A stretch of 64,000 bases of DNA, from NCBI GenBank assembly GCA_904066235.2, contig CAJFCV020000005.1, positions 10,411,501-10,475,500 on the forward strand, given 5' to 3'. A program made the position numbers and the translations under genes. The notes under the pieces are model-generated. The model had not been told where the DNA came from. It did not search any database and saw nothing but the letters and a program-made list of their open reading frames with translations. This document shows, in pieces, positions 46,301-55,555 of this stretch; positions within the stretch are counted from its first letter, which is position 1; every line of letters begins with the position of its first letter. Source of the stretch: Bursaphelenchus xylophilus (lineage: Eukaryota; Nematoda; Chromadorea; Rhabditida; Aphelenchoididae).

Positions 46301-49300
46301 GCATACGCCTATTGTTTCGTCCAAGGGGAAGGTGAATTGGGCTGAAGTCGGCGCGAAAATTGAGAATTACGAGCCAGTTGGATATCAGAGTTATACGAGG
46401 GTCATCTACGAGAACGGCGATGAGGAAAAACTCAACCATCTTTACAATAGTGGAAGTGAAATTCAACGGGCCAAATTGATCTCGGATTATTTTAATTTGT
46501 TCAAGTAAGGGAATAACTTCTATCATTAGTAATATCAGTCTGTCGGGAAAATAATGTGGAATTTTCAAAGTAAAATTTCAAGCCTTGTCGTTGTGGCGAC
46601 CAAACTCCCAATCGCGACTGGTCGTCTCAAAATAATGGGCAATTCCAAAGCGCCATGAAACCACATTATTTTCCCGACAGGCTGAAATTTTGACCACCAT
46701 CTCTTTCTAATTGAACTTATATTATTCCATTTTGACACTGCGCCTTTCAGGTCAACCAGGTTCAGCGGACGAGTTGGATTTGAAAATCTTTTGAATCTCC
46801 TGAAGAATCTGGCCATCGAAGAGTCTCCGATTGTCTGGTCTTATGGTGCAGAAGCCCTCACGTACATATTGGAGAAATCGAAGGTCAATAAAGCCCGGCT
46901 TGAGCAGGCAAAGAAATTCGTCAGCAGTTTATTCAACGGACGGACTGGTACCGACGAGGCTGGCCAATGGAGAGAACGGTAGGCTTCAAAGAGAGCGATA
47001 CAAGGCTGTCCGAAAAGTCACTGGAGTGATGTCGGCGACATGCACTGTGTATTTCTTCGCATTACAACGCGTTGTCTTGCTTTATGCACGCTGCGAAAGG
47101 CTTTTTTTGGTGTCGCTGACTTTTCATGCATGGTGCATGCCGCCGAACTCACTCCGAGCTGGCTATACATATACACCGTTACAAATATATGACTACCCCA
47201 TGAAAAAGTTGTGGGGTAAGTATCTAAAGGTTGAGCTGTCAAAAAGAGCTTTCAAAAAACCGCTCTTGCAACTCAAAAGAGCATGCCAAAAGTTCTATTA
47301 GAATATGGAACCACTGGTAAAAAATTGATTGGTTTGCCAACTAAACATTTTTATGTCTTTGGCGGTTTAAAGGTTCACCAACCACTGACGATTTGTTGGC
47401 CAGTCTAGTTCGGTTTTTAAACTGACCCCATTTCATTTCATCATATAGGGTATACAGTAGCAGAAGGTGTATTACATCCATTTCAATTGCACATTATCCA
47501 TGTAGTGGAAAATTTTTTCAGCCTGCCTCACATTCTCAACGTTCTCGCCGTCCGCATCAACGACACTGCCTTCAATAAATCGGCCAAGGAAGAGTTCGAA
47601 AAGTTTGTGACCAAATGCCTGCATAATGTCGAGAACGCGCTGGATTGCCGCCAAACCCCTCCCGAACACCGTGTTGCCGTCTTTGCCTCGGCTTTGGGTG
47701 CTATTGAGAACACCAAGGAGTTGCAGAGCCTTCGAGATTTCGCTGGAGGGCTTAAAAATCGTGTCTTCGCCAGAAAAATTAGGCAATTGCTGGCCGACGC
47801 CGTGGCGCACAGCCATTTGTCGACGAACAATGTGTTCTTTGTCACGTAAGAGAGGATTTACGAGGAGTTAGGCTTAAAATTGAGTGGTAAAAAGATTTTT
47901 TCCAGAACTGCTGATGTTCTGATAAATGATCCAGAAGAAGAGGTTGCCCGCTTCTTCGATATCAAATCATCTTTTGATGATACCCAAAACGAACTGGCCA
48001 AATGGGTCATCGATCACGGTTGGAAATTTGTGGACACGCCGCACTTCAAGAGCATCCTGAAGGCATTAGTCAAGGACTGGGCTTCCAAAGAGAAATTGGA
48101 CCAAGTAAGTGGAAGAAAAAGCATGCACTAGTTGCGCCATAAATAAGAAAAAAACGTGCAGGGGAGGACCTGATCCAGTGGCAAAAAACGTATCATTTTG
48201 CATCCATGAAGTATCAAAAATGTGGCAAAATGCTTCCCTCTCCAAGTGAAAAAAACTCCGATTTCAACGGAGCGCAATAGGACCTTTTATACCATCAATG
48301 GGGCGAAAGTCTTTAGGAAAGGAGTATATTACGGGAACTGGACCCGAGTGATGCTCAAATAAAGGGCCGACAAGACGTTTCACTTTATCTGTCACAATAG
48401 CCAACAAACACACAAATACGAAGAGGTGAGAACGGCGAGCAGTGGTCGACCGTCCACCTCGGAAACAACCGGACTCTAATGAATATTCAAACAAAGGACT
48501 CTAATGAATATTCCAAGTGAGAAGTCCCAATGACCGGTCGGTGCGGAATGCCAATTTGCAGTTGAGTTATTCGTGGCGGGATGCAGATGAAGGTTGGGTG
48601 ATCCGGCTCACAGCATTCCGAGGTTTTTTGCCGCCACCGATCGGTGCCGATTTTCGCTCAAAATGACAACAGGGCTGCGCGCCTCGGCTGATAACTAGCT
48701 AGCCCAAAAATGAAAAAGAGTAAAAATTGATTTCCAGATAGAGTGAAAAAAGACCTATCCGATGATATAAATAGGTCCTATTGACTTTCTCCCCACAACG
48801 ATCTTTTTCGCCTACAAAATTACAAATTTTTTTTGTTTATTCATGGATAAATGCACTTTATGAGGGCATAATTAAAAAAAAAAAATGGTACCACTCGATA
48901 GCAAATGGCCTCTTCTATGACATATCCAAAAATAAGGGAAATTCTGGCCCTTAGGGCACTACAAAATCCAAAAAAATAGCGTATTTTACGTGTTTTTGCA
49001 TATTTTTCGGGATTTTTTGCACCGGATGCACAAAAATGAAAAATCGGCTGTTATAGCGTTGTAGTGCACACTCGACTACATATACCTGCCAAATTTCACG
49101 TTTTCATCTTTACTCCACTTTGTGTTCTGAGCCGGTTTAGGTGTTAAGGCAAAATCGCTGCATAGGGCAATGCCGGATGCCGATTTTAATTTTTTTTTCA
49201 TTTTTGAGACATATTGCGTTCATGTCAATATTAGATACTGATTTTTGCTCCAGATGACAAAATGCCCTTTCGTAAATTGACGTAATGACACCAACGTGTT

Positions 49301-50686
49301 TGAGTTCAACATGACGAAAATAAGGGAATTTTTGTTTCAGGACTAGCATTTAGGTGACAGCAGACCTGCCAGAATATGCTCCGACGTTTATTTGGCTAGA
49401 AACAGGTATGGAATCCGGATGCAGCGACGTCCCGTAACACGTTGCACATATGCGATTTTACTTAAATTTACGTTATATACATGACGTTCAAAGTCAATAC
49501 GACTGAAAAGACAGAAATTATTTTTAAAATCGGCATCCGGCATTGCCCTATGCAGCGATGTTGCCTTAACACCTAAACCGGCTCAGAACACAAAGTGGAG
49601 TAAAGATGAAAATGTGAAATTTGGCAGGTATATGTAGTCGAGTGTGCACTACAACGCTATAACAGCCGATTTTTCATTTTTGTGCATCCGGTGCAAAAAA
49701 TCCCGAAAAATATGCAAAAACACGTAAAATACGCTATTTTTTTGGATTTTGTAGTGCCCTAAGGGCCAGAATTTCCCTTATTTTTGGATATGTCATAGAA
49801 GAGGCTATTTGCTATCGAGTGGTACCATTTTTTTTTAAATTATGCCCTCATAAAGTGCATTTATCCATGAATAAACAAAAAAAATTTGTAATTTTGTAGG
49901 CGAAAAAGATCGTTGTGGGGAGAAAGTCAATAGGACCTATTTATATCATCGGATAGGTCTTTTTTCACTCTATCTGGAAATCAATTTTTACTCTTTTTCA
50001 TTTTTGGGCTAGCTAGTTATCAGCCGAGGCGCGCAGCCCTGTTGCCATTTTGAGCGAAAATCGGCACCGATCGGTGGCGGCAAAAAACCTCGGAATGCTG
50101 TGCGGCTGAATTGCGGGAAATTGCACGGGGAATTGGTCCTGCTGGGTATGTATTTCTACGGCTGTCTGGTCCCACTGCGCCCGGTCTTTTTGTGAGGGAG
50201 ATTTTTCACTTGGGGAGGAATCATTTTGCCAATTTTTTGTTTCCCCGATGCAAAATGGTACGTTTTTTGCCACCAGATCAGGTCCGTCACTGTAGTATGT
50301 GGCTATGGCCCAAGATACATGCAAAAGTTAAAAAAAAATCCGAGCTACTGATTTCTACAAAATCCAATTTTTTATGAATCCCTTTTCTGAACGCAACAGG
50401 CGACAGGAAATGTTGATTTCATCATTGAAAGGTCGCCTATATTTTATTTAATGTTTTCTCGAGAATTCTATGAAGGATTTCGACCTTATTTTCACGTTCC
50501 AGAAGACTTTTAAGTTCCTGAAAATCTCGACGTTTTTGCCATTTTCAGTTCGACAACATCCGCTGGCCCGCAAAATCCGACCCAAATCTGCTGCGAACAG
50601 CCCGTTCCGCCATTCTGAAGAACATCAAATGGGAAGAGGATTATGGCGCCAAGCTGTCGGCGTGGCTCTCCTCTTATGGCCATTAA
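31665..50686 (+). CDS. Secreted double M1 aminopeptidase (two tandem gluzincin units)
   Basis: Twenty-four in-phase exons give 1,794 residues: 31665-31731, 32394-33024, 33797-33908, 33952-34072, 34413-34569, 34817-34943, 35164-35254, 35355-35503, 36068-36489, 39545-39692, 39727-39797, 40258-40386, 40679-40867, 40906-41230, 41984-42139, 42204-42472, 43551-44109, 44671-44913, 44957-45088, 46107-46504, 46751-46978, 47522-47845, 47906-48104, 50549-50686. A signal peptide is followed by unit 1: SAMEN (322-326), HEIAH (357-361), zinc ligand Glu380, then an ERAP1_C-type helical domain. Unit 2 has PCLDEPSYKA, GTEN (1201-1204), HEVAH (1236-1240), Glu1259 and a second helical domain. Both zinc sites are complete, predicting zinc-dependent removal of N-terminal residues outside the cell. 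A TAG at 36491 lies just beyond a GTAGGT donor and is spliced out. Two introns use GC donors (33025 and 44914). The gene ends AWLSSYGH with no membrane anchor. Confidence 0.9.
31978..32120. mobile_element. MITE family B in M1 intron 1
   Basis: TA-flanked; ends TCAGTCTGTCGGGAAAATAA and CTTTCCCGACAGATTGA. Confidence 0.8.
33067..33213. mobile_element. MITE family B in M1 intron 2
   Basis: Left TTAGTTTGTCGGGAAAATAA, right CATTATTTTCACGACAAAC. Main subtype. Confidence 0.78.
33460..33785. repeat. Family D repeat in M1 intron 2
   Basis: Five or more GCACTGTGC/GCACAGTGC motifs between terminal blocks, ending GTCCATGCACTTTGTGAAAATACTAAT just before the exon 3 acceptor. Confidence 0.65.
34084..34222. 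mobile_element. MITE family B in M1 intron 4
   Basis: Left AAGTTTGTCGGGAAAATAAT, right CATTATTTTCCCGACAGACT. Confidence 0.78.
34281..34374. repeat. (TC)n microsatellite in M1 intron 4
   Basis: About 47 uninterrupted TC dinucleotides, followed by a short imperfect tail, about 40 bp upstream of the exon 5 acceptor (34412). It produces spurious Ser/Leu and Arg/Glu reading frames. Confidence 0.97.
34596..34748. mobile_element. MITE family B, GTGGATTT subtype, in M1 intron 5
   Basis: Left GTCAGTCTGTCGGGAAAATA, right ATCCACATTATTTTCAAGAC. Confidence 0.78.
36775..36996. mobile_element. MITE family A, copy 6
   Basis: Left CACTGACGGACCCGATCC, right GGTCCCCCACTG followed by TA. A family C fragment (AGCAAAACACGGAGAGC) lies just upstream. 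Confidence 0.82.
37091..38119. mobile_element. Palindromic element with TAA target duplication
   Basis: 1,029 bp flanked by TAA (37088-37090, 38120-38122), ends CAAGGGATCGGCAAATAG and complement; arms about 120 bp. It shares the subterminal TTAGCTGCC(C/T)AAT block and CAAGG terminus with the element at 5950-8260, so they belong to one family. It contains a tRNA-like segment about 195 bp from the left end. Confidence 0.82.
37284..37358 (+). pseudogene. tRNA-like sequence inside a palindromic element
   Basis: A-box-like TGGCTGAGTGG and B-box-like GGTTTCGAATCC (one extra T) at tRNA spacing. It is a different tRNA type from that at 6148 but sits at the same relative place in a related element. 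Stem pairing is imperfect, so function is doubtful. Confidence 0.5.
38148..39473. mobile_element. Fold-back element with TTAA target duplication
   Basis: 1,326 bp flanked by TTAA (38144-38147, 39474-39477), ends AGGACCCCACCAACTACA and complement, with arms of about 500 bp around a unique centre (about 38640-38955). TTAA duplication is typical of piggyBac- and Kolobok-type elements. The arms contain splice-like GTAAGT and TTTCAG sites, and the centre has a short open frame, so part may come from a captured gene. Confidence 0.8.
39819..40245. mobile_element. MITE family B, expanded copy in M1 intron 11
   Basis: Left CAGTCTGTCGGAAAAATAAT at 39819 and right CATTATTTTCCCGACAGACT near 40243 are about 425 bp apart instead of 150, so about 270 bp has been inserted. 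Confidence 0.7.
40415..40600. repeat. Family-D-like inverted repeat in M1 intron 12
   Basis: ACGCTTTTTCGGAAGTGTCTACA at the left is inverted at the right as AAAGTGCGTAGACTTTTTG, with eroded GCAC-type motifs between. Confidence 0.5.
41260..41411. mobile_element. MITE family B in M1 intron 14 (first)
   Basis: Left TCAGTCTGTCGGGAAAATAA, right CATTATTTTCCCGACCAATT. Confidence 0.8.
41425..41590. repeat. Family D fragment in M1 intron 14
   Basis: AAAGTGCATGGACATTTTGT at the left and GTCCATGCACTTT at the right enclose eroded GCAC..GTGC motifs, lying between two family B MITEs. Confidence 0.55.
41755..41911. mobile_element. MITE family B in M1 intron 14 (second)
   Basis: Left TTAGTCTGTAGGGAAAATAA, right CATTATTTCCCCGACAAACT. 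Confidence 0.8.
42505..42600. mobile_element. MITE family B, GTGGATTT subtype fragment
   Basis: Left CGTCTGTCGGGAAAATAATG; no right terminus is seen. M1 intron 16. Confidence 0.6.
42745..43336. repeat. Long hairpin repeat in M1 intron 16
   Basis: Arms begin GGACGATTGGGGGAAAAAGA and end with the complement (CCCCAATCGTCC). TAGTACT-rich sequence fills the centre. AACT occurs on both sides and could be a short target duplication. Confidence 0.7.
43391..43533. mobile_element. MITE family B remnant in M1 intron 16
   Basis: Left ATAATGAGCACTCTGTCGCA, right TTTTTTCCCGACAGACTTAT, ending 18 bp before the exon 17 acceptor. Confidence 0.7.
44190..44560. repeat. Minisatellite, CGTATAAAATGTCACC units
   Basis: About eight units of roughly 45-55 bp, each with (T)CGTATAA(A/G)ATGTCACC followed by an A/T-rich spacer, in M1 intron 17. 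The first unit is in the opposite orientation (CATCTTATACGATG). Confidence 0.75.
45198..46002. mobile_element. hAT-like non-autonomous element, copy 2
   Basis: 805 bp flanked by the perfect 8-bp duplication GGCGAAAC (45190-45197, 46003-46010). Ends AAAGCATGGCT and AGCCATGCCTA are imperfect complements; GGCCCGG-rich subterminal DNA follows, as in the other two hAT-like elements. It lies in M1 intron 19 and contains a nested inverted-repeat insertion at 45541-45838. Confidence 0.83.
45541..45838. mobile_element. Nested inverted-repeat insertion in hAT copy 2
   Basis: Ends GGGGCTAAGGTAGT and ACTACCAAAGCCCC; possible 6-bp duplication AAATTC (45535-45540, 45839-45844). A related CCCCCCAGTCCCGTTCAGCC block recurs at about 60870. 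Confidence 0.6.
46533..46684. mobile_element. MITE family B, GTGGATTT subtype, in M1 intron 20
   Basis: Ends TCAGTCTGTCGGGAAAATAA and TTTTCCCGACAGGCTGA. Confidence 0.82.
48159..50292. mobile_element. MITE family A, copy 7, split by later insertions
   Basis: The left half (48159-48270) and right half (about 50190-50292, then TA) are normal family A sequence. Between them lie about 330 bp of unrelated DNA, the 48609-50102 fold-back and about 85 bp more. In M1 intron 23. Confidence 0.75.
48609..50102. mobile_element. CAC-ended fold-back element with 5-bp CGGCT duplication
   Basis: 1,494 bp. Ends CACAGCATTCCGAGG and complement; arms of nearly 590 bp surround a centre of about 330 bp. Perfect CGGCT repeats flank it (48604-48608, 50103-50107). 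CAC...GTG termini with a GC-rich 5-bp duplication are features of the Transib superfamily, so a Transib-mobilised fold-back is my best guess. No transposase frame is present. Confidence 0.72.
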
Positions 50687-50711
50687 TTAATCTTGATAAT
50701 TTTGTAATCAT

Positions 50712-50828
50712 TTTGTCGGGAAAATAATGAGCACTCTGTCGCAACGAAAATCCGGCAAAATCAAATTGCTTTTTGCTTCTGCGACGCGATCAGCGACATC
50801 ATGTTCATTATTTTCCCGACAGACTGAT
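50712..50828. mobile_element. MITE family B, shortened copy
   Basis: Left TTTGTCGGGAAAATAATGAG, right CATTATTTTCCCGACAGACT; 117 bp, so an internal deletion of about 30 bp. Confidence 0.8.
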
Positions 50829-51310
50829 AGTAGTGTTTTCATAAAGTCCATAGACTTTTTTGTCGCTCATCGAAAAATCTCTGTTTTGCACTGTGCATTT
50901 CACTTTTTGCATGTTTTCGCACCGTGCATCAAATATCGCCGCATTCGCACAGTGCAAACCACTTTTTCGATTTTGCACTGTGCGAAAAAGCAAGAAGAGT
51001 CAATTTGCACGGTGCATGAGCGACAAAGGGGAAGAAGACAAACTGCACGGTGCGTTCGCGATCCTAGACCTTTAGGAAAGTGGATGGACAGAAATCGACG
51101 ACGTGCACTGTGCGAAAACAAAAGTTTTCTTTGCACTGTGCAATTTTTTGCTTTTTGCACCGTGCAATAGGCTTTCTTCGGGCTGTCGCTCGCACCCTGA
51201 AATTTTTCGCACAGTGCAAACGCCAAAAACAGTCCAGCGACTTCCCGAAAGGACTCGCAAAACGCAAAAAAAAAAAATTTTTTTTAGTCTACGCACTTTA
51301 TGAAAATCCT
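50829..51310. repeat. Family D repeat, densest GCACAGTGC cluster
   Basis: About ten GCAC(A/T/C/G)GTGC motifs fall within 370 bp, in both orientations. The unit is bounded by TTTTCATAAAGTCCATAGAC at the left and GTCTACGCACTTTATGAAAA at the right, which are near-perfect complements. This is the best-preserved family D element in the window. Confidence 0.75.
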
Positions 51311-51355
51311 ATTTTTTCCAAAACATGTTGCAACTGATGATCAAAAAAATAAATA

Positions 51356-51361
51356 TTTATT
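51356..51361 (-). promoter_or_regulatory. poly(A) signal of the 51458-52769 gene
   Basis: AATAAA on the minus strand about 100 bases beyond the stop codon. Confidence 0.5.
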
Positions 51362-51457
51362 GTTAAAGCGAATAAGAATACAGTTCCGGTAATGGAGCGG
51401 ACGAATCAAGGAAATATGACACGAAATGTACAGAAAGATGACGTCGGCCGGCGCGGA

Positions 51458-52769
51458 TCAATACACTCGCCGCACCAGTCGACTCAACGGACCGAGCGGT
51501 GACGTCACGTAGGGGATGATGTCATCGTCTTTTAGCGCGCAACTGAAAATTTTTAAAAAATTAGAATGCAAATTTTTTTGTAAGAACTTGTGTATTTAGG
51601 ATGACTATTTAGTGTAGCTATGTAGTCAATTAAAACAAAATGAAAAACTTGTTATGGTAAGGAAATGAAATGCAAATTTGCCTAAAGTTTAAGTCATGTT
51701 AAAGTTCATTGTGGTTGCTTTTAGAAAATGTTGAAAAAAGTTCAAACAAGCGGACAAATAAAAACAGTTTTCGATAAATTCAAGGAAATGAGGCAAATGG
51801 TTTTGCTCAAACGACCCGCCACTATTTTATCGACAGACTGATCTAGTCCGTCCGTTCACGCCTGATGAAAAGATTCATAACGAAAAAATCAGACGTTCAG
51901 GATGGCTTCTGGCAGTGGCGTGGCTAGGGAGGCGGAGAGGATAACGGGATACATCCCTTTTCAGACCGGGGTCGAAAAAAAAATGGTAAGAGGGGACCAG
52001 GATAATTGAAAATTTTGTACATAGTGACCGCCTATACGCCCCTGACTTCTGGAATCCTGGGGTCACAGATTCGATGTTATCTCTGAATATAAATTTGTCG
52101 GGAAAATAATGAACATTCAGTGGGAACAAAAATCGCGTCGCCGAGAAAATAAACTGTGTCGCGGGAAAATCAAATAGCTTTTCACTTCAGCGATGCTATC
52201 GGCGCGAAATTCTGCTGATTCTTTTCCCGACAGACTAATAGTAGAGTAGATATGAAATTTCAAAAAAAAAATCGGTGGATAGCTTCCTTACATTTATGGT
52301 CGCATTCCTAACCCTTTTCCAAACTTTTGTCCCACCTATTTTAAAAAATTTTGTTTTTTGCTTATATGAGCTTTCTGGTTTTTACGGCTATGCATTCATT
52401 CAAGGTTTTAATACACTCCGATTCTAATAGAGAAGAAATGAAACTCTGATCTCAAGCAGCAAAGAAAATCTAGCCTGTTCCAAACGTTAGTCCCGGAGTA
52501 TAAGTGTATAGTTCAGTCAGCTCTGAAACTCACCCATAAGTGAAGGTTCCGTAGGTTGCCTGCCGATTCACGGGCACGTCGAACCCGCCCTTCTCCTCTC
52601 CGCCGTCGAACAAGCAGGCTGTGACTTTCAGGAACCCGTCCTCGCACGACTTCTTGAGGTCTGCGATATCCTTCGGCACTATCACCTCCTCGCCGTCCGC
52701 GCATTCCTGCTGTGTGGAGGGATGGAGCAGGGTGGCGAAGGCAAGGCAGAATAACAATAAACTCGACAT
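51458..52769 (-). CDS. Small secreted cysteine-containing protein, unknown family
   Basis: Two minus-strand exons, 52769-52534 and 51542-51458, joined in phase 2 (GTGAGT to TTTTCAG), give 106 residues. A clear signal peptide (MSSLLLFCLAFATLL) is followed by QQECADGEEVIVPKD, a lysine/cysteine segment (LKKSCEDGFLKVTACL), GGFDVPVNRQATYGTFTYG, and then CALKDDDIIPYVT in exon 2. The four cysteines of the mature part could form two disulphides. I do not recognise the family; the G.F.Y.C ending recalls small nematode secreted domains, but that is an impression only. The gene converges with the M1 gene. Its roughly 1-kb intron contains a family B MITE. Exon 2 is GC-rich. ATG 52769 is chosen because it opens the signal peptide. 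Confidence 0.68.
52092..52243. mobile_element. MITE family B in the small secreted gene's intron
   Basis: Left AATTTGTCGGGAAAATAATG, right TTTTCCCGACAGACTAATA. Confidence 0.78.
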
Positions 52770-53365
52770 GTCTGTGATTATGTGGCGCTGCAAATGGAGG
52801 TAAATTTGGTGAAATTTGGGAGAAGATGGAGCGCGAAAAAAACATTTTGGGGAAATTTTGGACATACGATGGTAAGTAAATAGTCGTCAAAAATAAAAGT
52901 GTTATATATACTGCATGTAGCGATGAAAATAAAAATTTCAAGGAGATATCAGTCTGCCATGCGAAAAAACACACTACACAGATAACGATCCGAATTAAAA
53001 ATGCACTGTGCAGTCTATGATGCGAATGAAAAATGCACTTTTTCGGCATCCTGCGCTCAGGTCTCGCTGAATACAACAAATGAAAAAATTCGTCATCAAT
53101 CCCATTCCTCGACTCGCAACAACATCAAATATCAAGTTCTCACACCACAAAACACTTGGACCAAAATACGATAATCTTTCCACGTTGAACCATAAAACAG
53201 ATTAAGTACAACGACGAAAAAAACGGAAACTTATAACCGCTTTTTTGGATACATCTTCCAACTGAAGACGGTTTTTTTCCCGGCCCAAACTCCAACCCGA
53301 ATTGAGACAAAACGTCAGAAAAATATCCTCAATTTGAATGGGACGCTTAATTTTATATATTACAG

Positions 53366-53487
53366 TTAGACGGGAATATTTGATGAGGCATTTGAATGAG
53401 GAACGTCATGGAAAAAATCTGGCTGAGCGGATGAAGAGGCTAACGTCTGGCATTGAAGAGCTTCTTAGGGGCAAAACCCATTTATAA
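53366..53487 (+). other. Orphan exon-like frame
   Basis: After an ATATTACAG acceptor, a frame (phase needing one preceding base) encodes 39 charged residues from RREYLMRHLNEE to LLRGKTHL and stops. It looks like a 3'-terminal exon or a remnant of one, but no matching upstream exon was found. Confidence 0.3.
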
Positions 53488-53639
53488 GTCTACGTACGGT
53501 AGGGATTTTGTGGAAATTTGAACCAGACTCTCGAAAATAGATGGGTTAGGAAGATTGCCAGACTTTATTCGAAATCTTTGCTGAATTATTTTAATTATAT
53601 GGGTCCGATTTCAATTCCAGACGATCTGCTTGGTGCTAC

Positions 53640-54675
53640 GTCGCTGCGGTTTAGTTCGAAGTGTTCGTACAGCGCAAGACGCTTTTTCAAGTCTGCACTG
53701 TGCAAATTCCTAGAGCCGCCGGAGCGACACAGTTGAAACTTGCTTATGCACAGTGCAAAAAGCAAAAAAAGTTAAATGCACGGAACAGAAATGAGGGTGT
53801 TTTCTGCACGACAAATGCCCGCAGTTTATGGGAGTACTGACACTAGTCGTTGCATTAAGTGCGTAGACTTCTTTTCGAAGCCCGCCGCGCGGAAAGCTTG
53901 CGGCAAAAATGGGCGAAGCTCGGCGTCGCGACACTTGCGGGCAACCACTTTGCGGGCAAAATTTGGGGGGTCACATTTGCGGGCAGCTGAGACACTTGCG
54001 GGCAGCCTGGGACACTTGCGGGTAACCGACATTTGCGGGCAGCCGACACTTGCGGGCAGCCGCCATTTGCGGGCAACAGGAAAAAACAATCACACAGACT
54101 GTATAGGAACTTTTGGAACTGTGGCCCGCAAATGTCGGCAAATTTCCAAAATGTCATAGCAATTTTTCCCCCTCCACCCTGTTACCCTCACAACCAGGTG
54201 TCGGTTGCCCGCAAATGTCGGCTGCCCGCAAATCTTCCAGGCTGCCCGCAACTGTCGACCCTGCCCGCAAATGTCCCAGGCTGCCCGCAAATGCTGGTGC
54301 TGGCCGCAAATGTCGGCTGCCCGCAAAGTTGCTGCCCGCAAAAAATTTTCCCGCAAACTGGTTGCCCGCAAGTGTGCGCCCGCCTTCCTGGACATTTTTT
54401 TCGCTGTCGCACAGTGCATCTTGAATTTTTGTCGCCAGCGCACTCTGGATTTTTGCCTTTGCGCACGGTGCAAGCCTCAAAAAGCCGTTTGCACTGTGCA
54501 CATTTTTGAGGAAGATCGCAGCTGAGAAAAGCTTACGTCGCTGCGATATTCCAAATGTACAGTGCAAAACCAAAAAAGATGAGTGCACGGTGCAAGAATT
54601 CGCGAATTTTTGTGCACTGTGCGCGCCGCGACAAGTGTCCAGGCGCTTTGTGAAAATGCTAATAGTAGAAAAGCA
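53640..54675. mobile_element. Family D element enclosing inverted TGCGGGCA arrays
   Basis: GCACAGTGC/GCACTGTGC-rich flanks (53640-53890 and 54405-54675) face each other across two minisatellite arrays. The right flank ends AAGTGTCCAGGCGCTTTGTG and AAAATGCTAATAG, resembling other family D ends. Probably one composite non-autonomous element of about 1 kb. Confidence 0.6.
53930..54375. repeat. Head-to-head minisatellite, TGCGGGCA / TGCCCGCA
   Basis: About seven units carrying TTGCGGGCAGCCGACA-like sequence (53930-54085) are followed by about eleven units in the opposite orientation (CTGCCCGCAAATGTCCCAGG-like, 54120-54375). Units are 16-22 bp, variable in length. Confidence 0.88.
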
Positions 54676-55403
54676 AGGGAACAATGTGTAGCGCCGGTAT
54701 ATTAATTTATTATAGCAACCATCACTGCAAGCGCCAAACCCAAGTTTAGCGTGCTCCTTCTGCTAGAACTACAATATATACCTGTACGAAGACACCAACC
54801 ATCCCACGTGTCGCCACCCCTCCAAATAAATCACACTTCTACAATTGCACATCATTTCCTACGCTTTAAACTTTAGAGTTTAACCCTCAAAGAGGAAAAA
54901 ATATTCTCCAGGCTCCGCCCATTCCGAGTCCAAAACGGGAACGGAAACCACGCCGCCGGCGAAAGTGCAACATCAGACTTGAGCCAAATCTAATTTTAAC
55001 AACCACATGTTCCTCGTCAATTTGCGCGTAAGGTACAGAATAAAAAAACGAAAATTTATTTTTCCGACCGTCGTATCAGACCTCCCACTCTCAGACGTGA
55101 CCTTATACGGCAGGTGCACGGAGATTTTTTTGGCGTTTTGCATGTACGTTTGGACCGAACCACATACTGGCCCAGACGAGAAGTCGTGATTCTAATTAAC
55201 TTGTCGCGGCGTAGGATACTGTCGCATTTTGAGGAAAAGTGATCTGACTCTGCGAAAAATGGGAATGGCGCGATAAAATATTATAGGTGTAAGGGAGGAT
55301 TTGCGGAAAGTTAGCATTACGATTATACGTAGTTACGGTTATATGTGAACATTGAAACCTCTGCAGAACAGCTTGTAAGGCACTAAAATACCAATTCGTT
55401 ATG

Positions 55404-55555
55404 ACCGTCTGTCGGGAAAATAATGAGCACCGTGTCGCTGAGCCGGTCGCGTCGATGAAGCAAAGGCAATTTGATTTAGACACAATTCATTTTCTCGCCC
55501 GCGACGCTATCTTCAGTACCACCGTATGCTCATTATTTTCCCGACAGACTAATAT
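55404..55555. mobile_element. MITE family B
   Basis: Left CCGTCTGTCGGGAAAATAAT, right CATTATTTTCCCGACAGACT followed by AATA. Confidence 0.8.

Larger units (their letters stand above)
50687..51457. other. M1 to small-secreted-protein intergenic region
   Basis: Convergent genes are separated by a family B MITE (50712-50828) and a dense family D cluster (50829-51310). AT-rich 3' sequence of the minus-strand gene follows. Confidence 0.6.
52770..55400. other. Repeat-rich intergenic region, first part
   Basis: Promoter side of the minus-strand secreted gene, then AT-rich DNA, an orphan exon-like frame (53366-53487), a family D pair enclosing a TGCGGGCA minisatellite (53640-54675) and, at 54700-55400, sequence with scattered open frames that I cannot assign. 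Confidence 0.45.

Noticed and set aside
53930..54375. Possible CRISPR-like repeat array
   Set aside because: Units are short, degenerate and flip orientation in the middle; there are no uniform spacers, and the genome is eukaryotic.
54880..55190. Possible small exons (APPIPSPKRERKPRR; MFLVNLRVRY)
   Set aside because: Several splice combinations are possible, none with recognisable domains or unique phase support.
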